Origin: Lachnospiraceae bacterium UBA7054
Lineage (GTDB): Bacteria > Bacillota > Clostridia > Lachnospirales > Lachnospiraceae
Direction: 5' to 3'
NCBI GenBank assembly: GCA_002492725.1
Contig: DLAF01000061.1
Location: 28,321 to 72,140 of the forward strand
Length of the DNA: 43,820 nt
This document shows positions 41,601-43,820 of this stretch, in pieces (positions within the stretch are counted from its first letter, which is position 1; each line of letters opens with the position of its first letter). Made by a program: the position numbers and the translations under genes. The notes under the pieces were generated by a model. That model was given only the letters and a program-made list of their open reading frames with translations, ran no database searches and was not told the origin of the DNA.

Positions 41601-42404
41601 ATGAAAAAATATTTGTCCTTCTTTCGCCTAAGCTTTACAATGGGCCTGCAATACCGCGCTGCAGCATTGGCAGGAATTGTGACGCAGTTTGCGTGGGGTT
41701 TTTTGGAGATTCTGGTATTTCAGGCTTTTTATGAGGCCGAGCCGGAAATGTTTCCCATGACCATGAGCGCGACGGCTTCTTACGTGTGGATGCAGCAGGC
41801 ATTTTTGGCGCTGTTTGCCACTTGGATGATGGAAAATGATATCTTTGATACGATTGCGAGCGGCAATATTTCCTATTCGTTGTGCAGACCAATCAGGATT
41901 TATCATATGTGGTTTTCCCAGAGTACGGCGACCAGAGTTTCCCGTGCAGTATTGCGGTGTTTCCCGATTCTGATTGTTGCCGCTTTTCTTCCGAAGAATT
42001 ATAGGATGGCAAAACCGGCTTCGGCAGGGCATTTCGGTCTGTTTGTCATTACGCTGATTTTGGGCCTTTTGGTGACGGTTGCTTTTTCAATGCTGGTTTA
42101 TGTGCTGACCTTTTTTACCATTTCGCCACAGGGCGTGCGGATCGTGTTCACTTCCATGGTAGAGTTTTTTGCGGGTGCCATTATTCCTCTGCCGTTTTTT
42201 CCGGCGAACTGGCAGAGGGTTTTGGAGCTTTTGCCATTTGCGTCCATGCAGAATGTGGCGCTGCGCATCTACAGCGGCAGCATGACGGTCACCGAGATGC
42301 AAAAGGCTGTCGCTTTGCAGATAGTCTGGCTGGTCGCTTTGACTGCGTTTGGAAACTTGCTTTGCCGACTGGCGGAAAAAAAGGTTACGATACAGGGAGG
42401 ATGA
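41601..42404 (+). CDS. ABC-2 family exporter permease, subunit 1
   Basis: 267 aa with about six hydrophobic segments, starting 7 nt after the ATPase stop. It resembles the COG4587-type permeases (ABC2_membrane_6) that pair with COG4586 ATPases: ASGNISYSLCRPIRIYHMWF in the N-terminal half and FSMLVYVLTFFTISPQGVRI in the middle. Substrates of this class are undefined. Confidence 0.87.
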   Translation: MKKYLSFFRLSFTMGLQYRAAALAGIVTQFAWGFLEILVFQAFYEAEPEMFPMTMSATASYVWMQQAFLALFATWMMENDIFDTIASGNISYSLCRPIRIYHMWFSQSTATRVSRAVLRCFPILIVAAFLPKNYRMAKPASAGHFGLFVITLILGLLVTVAFSMLVYVLTFFTISPQGVRIVFTSMVEFFAGAIIPLPFFPANWQRVLELLPFASMQNVALRIYSGSMTVTEMQKAVALQIVWLVALTAFGNLLCRLAEKKVTIQGG

Positions 42405-42408
42405 GGCA

Positions 42409-43209
42409 ATGTTTTATAAACTCAAAGATGCCGTCAGGCTTTACGGGCATTATCTGTCAATCAATGTCAGAAGCGCGATGCAGTATAAAACGTCCTTTTT
42501 CCTGACGGCTCTGGGGCAGTTTTTGGTGTCGTTCAACGTATTTCTTGGCATTTACTTTATGTTTCGGCGGTTTTCCGGGATTCAGGGATTTACCTATAGC
42601 GAAGTACTGTTGTGTTTTTCCGTAGTGCTGTTGGAATTTTCCCTGGCGGAAATGTTTGCCAGGGGCTTTGACCTTTTTCCAAGTATGGTACGCACCGGCA
42701 GTTTCGATCAGGTATTGGTTCGGCCTCGAAATGAAATTTTACAGGTTCTGGGAAGTAAGTTTGAACTGACGAGGATCGGTAGAATGCTGCAGGCGGTGGT
42801 GATGTTTGCTTATGGGGTTTCCCACAGCAGTGTGGATTGGAATTTTGCAAAGATTATGACCGTTATATTTATGCTGATCGGAGGCTGCGCTGTTTTTTCG
42901 GGGCTGTTTCTGATTTATGCCGCGCTGTGTTTTTTTACATTAGAGGGGTTGGAATTTATGAACGTTTTGACGGATGGGGCGAGAGAGTACGGAAAATATC
43001 CGCTCAGTGTTTACGGGAAAAAGATGCTGCTTGTGACAACTTTTCTTATTCCCTATGCGCTGGTGCAGTATTATCCGCTCCTATATATTTTGGATAAGGA
43101 CAGCCGGCCGTTTTTGATCTTTGTACCGCTTTTAGCTGTCTGGTTTTTGGTGCCGTCGTATGCGCTGTGGCGGTTTGGCGTCAGGCATTATCAGTCGAGT
43201 GGGTCGTGA
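42409..43209 (+). CDS. ABC-2 family exporter permease, subunit 2
   Basis: 266 aa from ATG 42409, 8 nt after GGAGG; an earlier in-frame ATG at 42349 lies inside the preceding permease. About six membrane segments. It resembles COG3694-type permeases: MVRTGSFDQVLVRPRNEILQ and LIPYALVQYYPLLYIL. It completes a two-permease exporter with the upstream ATPase. The stop is followed by a 5-bp GC stem (GGGTC/GACCC at 43201-43215) that may end transcription weakly. Confidence 0.87.
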   Translation: MFYKLKDAVRLYGHYLSINVRSAMQYKTSFFLTALGQFLVSFNVFLGIYFMFRRFSGIQGFTYSEVLLCFSVVLLEFSLAEMFARGFDLFPSMVRTGSFDQVLVRPRNEILQVLGSKFELTRIGRMLQAVVMFAYGVSHSSVDWNFAKIMTVIFMLIGGCAVFSGLFLIYAALCFFTLEGLEFMNVLTDGAREYGKYPLSVYGKKMLLVTTFLIPYALVQYYPLLYILDKDSRPFLIFVPLLAVWFLVPSYALWRFGVRHYQSSGS

Positions 43210-43327
43210 GGACCCGTGATTGTTATAATGCCCATTGGTTGAGTTTACAATAAAAATAATAAAGAGTGATCCCATGACACGTAATTATGCCATGGGACCA
43301 TTTCTTTGTTGATTGTAAGATAAGTGC
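43210..43327 (+). other. Intergenic junction with a weak hairpin
   Basis: Holds TCCCATG (43270-43276) paired with CATGGGA (43291-43297) around a 14-nt loop, followed by TTTCTTTG. It may end the ABC exporter transcript, but the stem is only 7 bp. This AT-rich strip separates the exporter from the recombinase tail and is the likeliest site of an attachment junction. No tRNA or direct repeat was recognised. Confidence 0.4.
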
Positions 43328-43516
43328 TTATTTCGCATTTCCTTCGCAGCAGTCAAACCCGGGATTAAATGCATAGAAGTTCTTTTCGTTCAACCGATCC
43401 TGCACGATACGGAGAGCTTCACCGAAACGGGAGGATTGAAGTAAAAATATCTCATAAAATATTTCCCTCAAAATGCCGTACTTCAATCTTTCATGGCTAA
43501 TGGTTATATGTTCCAA
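43328..43516 (-). CDS. Small hypothetical protein downstream of the recombinase
   Basis: 62 aa from a TTG at 43516, overlapping the recombinase end by 13 nt. No ribosome binding site is evident, so expression would rely on coupling. The sequence begins MEHITISHERLKYGILREIF and ends FYAFNPGFDCCEGNAK; no family is recognised. It may be a genuine accessory gene of the element or a chance frame. Confidence 0.35.
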   Translation of the reverse strand: MEHITISHERLKYGILREIFYEIFLLQSSRFGEALRIVQDRLNEKNFYAFNPGFDCCEGNAK

Positions 43517-43818
43517 GTGATTTCAATGTTTCCGTCTGCAATGCGGATAACTTTGATAAGCGTATCGACTACCGCCTGTCTGTCCTCGAAAGAGAGCGTT
43601 TCCCATGTTTTTACATGATTGGTTATCTGCTTCAATCTGTCCTCTGTGTCTGTGACATTTGCCGTAACGATTTCTTCCTGCAAGGCTTTCCGCTCTGCGT
43701 CCAGTTCTGATACTTTTTCATCTATGTATTTCATCAGAACGCCGCTTGCCCCGGACACTTTGGAGAGAAGTTCTTCGATTTCTTCCTCAATCTGTGTCAG
43801 ACGGATTTTTTTCGTCAT
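43504..43818 (-). CDS. C-terminal part of a large serine recombinase, cut by the window edge
   Basis: At least 104 residues, probably continuing beyond the right edge: the ATG near 43818 is likely internal. A coiled-coil (TQIEEEIEELLSKVSGASGV, then KYIDEKVSELDAERKALQEEI) is followed by LSFEDRQAVVDTLIKVIRIADGNIEITW. This order, with FEDRQAVVDTLI near the end, is typical of the C-terminal coiled-coil and tail of large serine recombinases from conjugative elements and prophages. The resolvase catalytic domain is not in view. Its end lies about 300 nt from the ABC exporter, so the chromosome-element junction is probably between them. Confidence 0.75.
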   Translation of the reverse strand: MTKKIRLTQIEEEIEELLSKVSGASGVLMKYIDEKVSELDAERKALQEEIVTANVTDTEDRLKQITNHVKTWETLSFEDRQAVVDTLIKVIRIADGNIEITWNI

Positions 43819-43820
43819 GT

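Noticed and set aside
1..43820. CRISPR array, tRNA or rRNA genes, insertion sequences
   Set aside because: No regularly spaced repeats, cloverleaf sequences, rRNA segments or transposase genes were recognised; the only mobile-element gene is the recombinase tail at the right edge.

Overview
The window looks like chromosome from a spore-forming, strictly anaerobic Clostridia member, most likely Lachnospiraceae (Bacillota). The evidence is SpoIVA, a CotF-like coat protein, a SpoVAF/GerA-type protein, the oxygen-sensitive class III ribonucleotide reductase NrdD/NrdG, the Fe-S scaffold-like plus GGGtGRT gene pair, strong AGGAGG-type ribosome binding sites and moderate GC. No rRNA, tRNA or CRISPR array is visible.

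Layout. 25-1836: Fe-S scaffold-like gene plus GGGtGRT gene, closed by a terminator. 1886-3917: a RelB/YafQ-type toxin-antitoxin pair and a secreted protein with an Asp-rich loop, converging on and overlapping a PAS-GGDEF-EAL protein (3843-5480, minus). 5806-10607: CotF-like protein, 7TM hybrid histidine kinase, esterase, PIN/NYN-like nuclease and DUF4358 lipoprotein. 10651-12050 (minus): TetR regulator and CPBP protease behind a perfect-consensus promoter with an overlapping palindrome. 12076-13596: XRE-type membrane regulator plus lipoprotein, preceded by a chain of tiny overlapping leader ORFs. 13621-18134 (minus): polyamine uptake operon potABCD under a cupin-HTH repressor.

18257-20975: lactonase-like beta-propeller, then spoIVA with a sigma-E-like promoter and a 61-nt hairpin behind it. 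21004-27368: compact pyroglutamyl-peptidase-like protein, then a nucleoside salvage and nucleic-acid group (PNP, cytidine deaminase, hydrolase, MTA/SAH deaminase, membrane-anchored MutS-like ATPase, RNase HI). 27421-28715: a 58-aa membrane protein and a WYL regulator, each followed by a terminator. 28751-32063: nrdD-nrdG-dut with a consensus promoter and two NrdR-type boxes. 32102-33638: spoVAF-like gene with a sigma-G-like promoter placed inside a hairpin that hides its ribosome binding site.

33768-43209: SGNH hydrolase, mannose-6-phosphate isomerase, a lipoprotein with an Asp-rich loop followed by an EAL protein, a polytopic membrane protein and a three-gene ABC exporter. 43328-43820 (minus): the C-terminal end of a large serine recombinase, probably the edge of an integrated element.

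The most notable points are the spoVAF promoter-in-hairpin arrangement, the leader ORF chain before 12303, the NrdR-type control region, the hairpin after spoIVA, and two independent pairings of a secreted Asp-loop protein with a c-di-GMP EAL protein. All calls come from reading the sequence; no database search or folding program was run.
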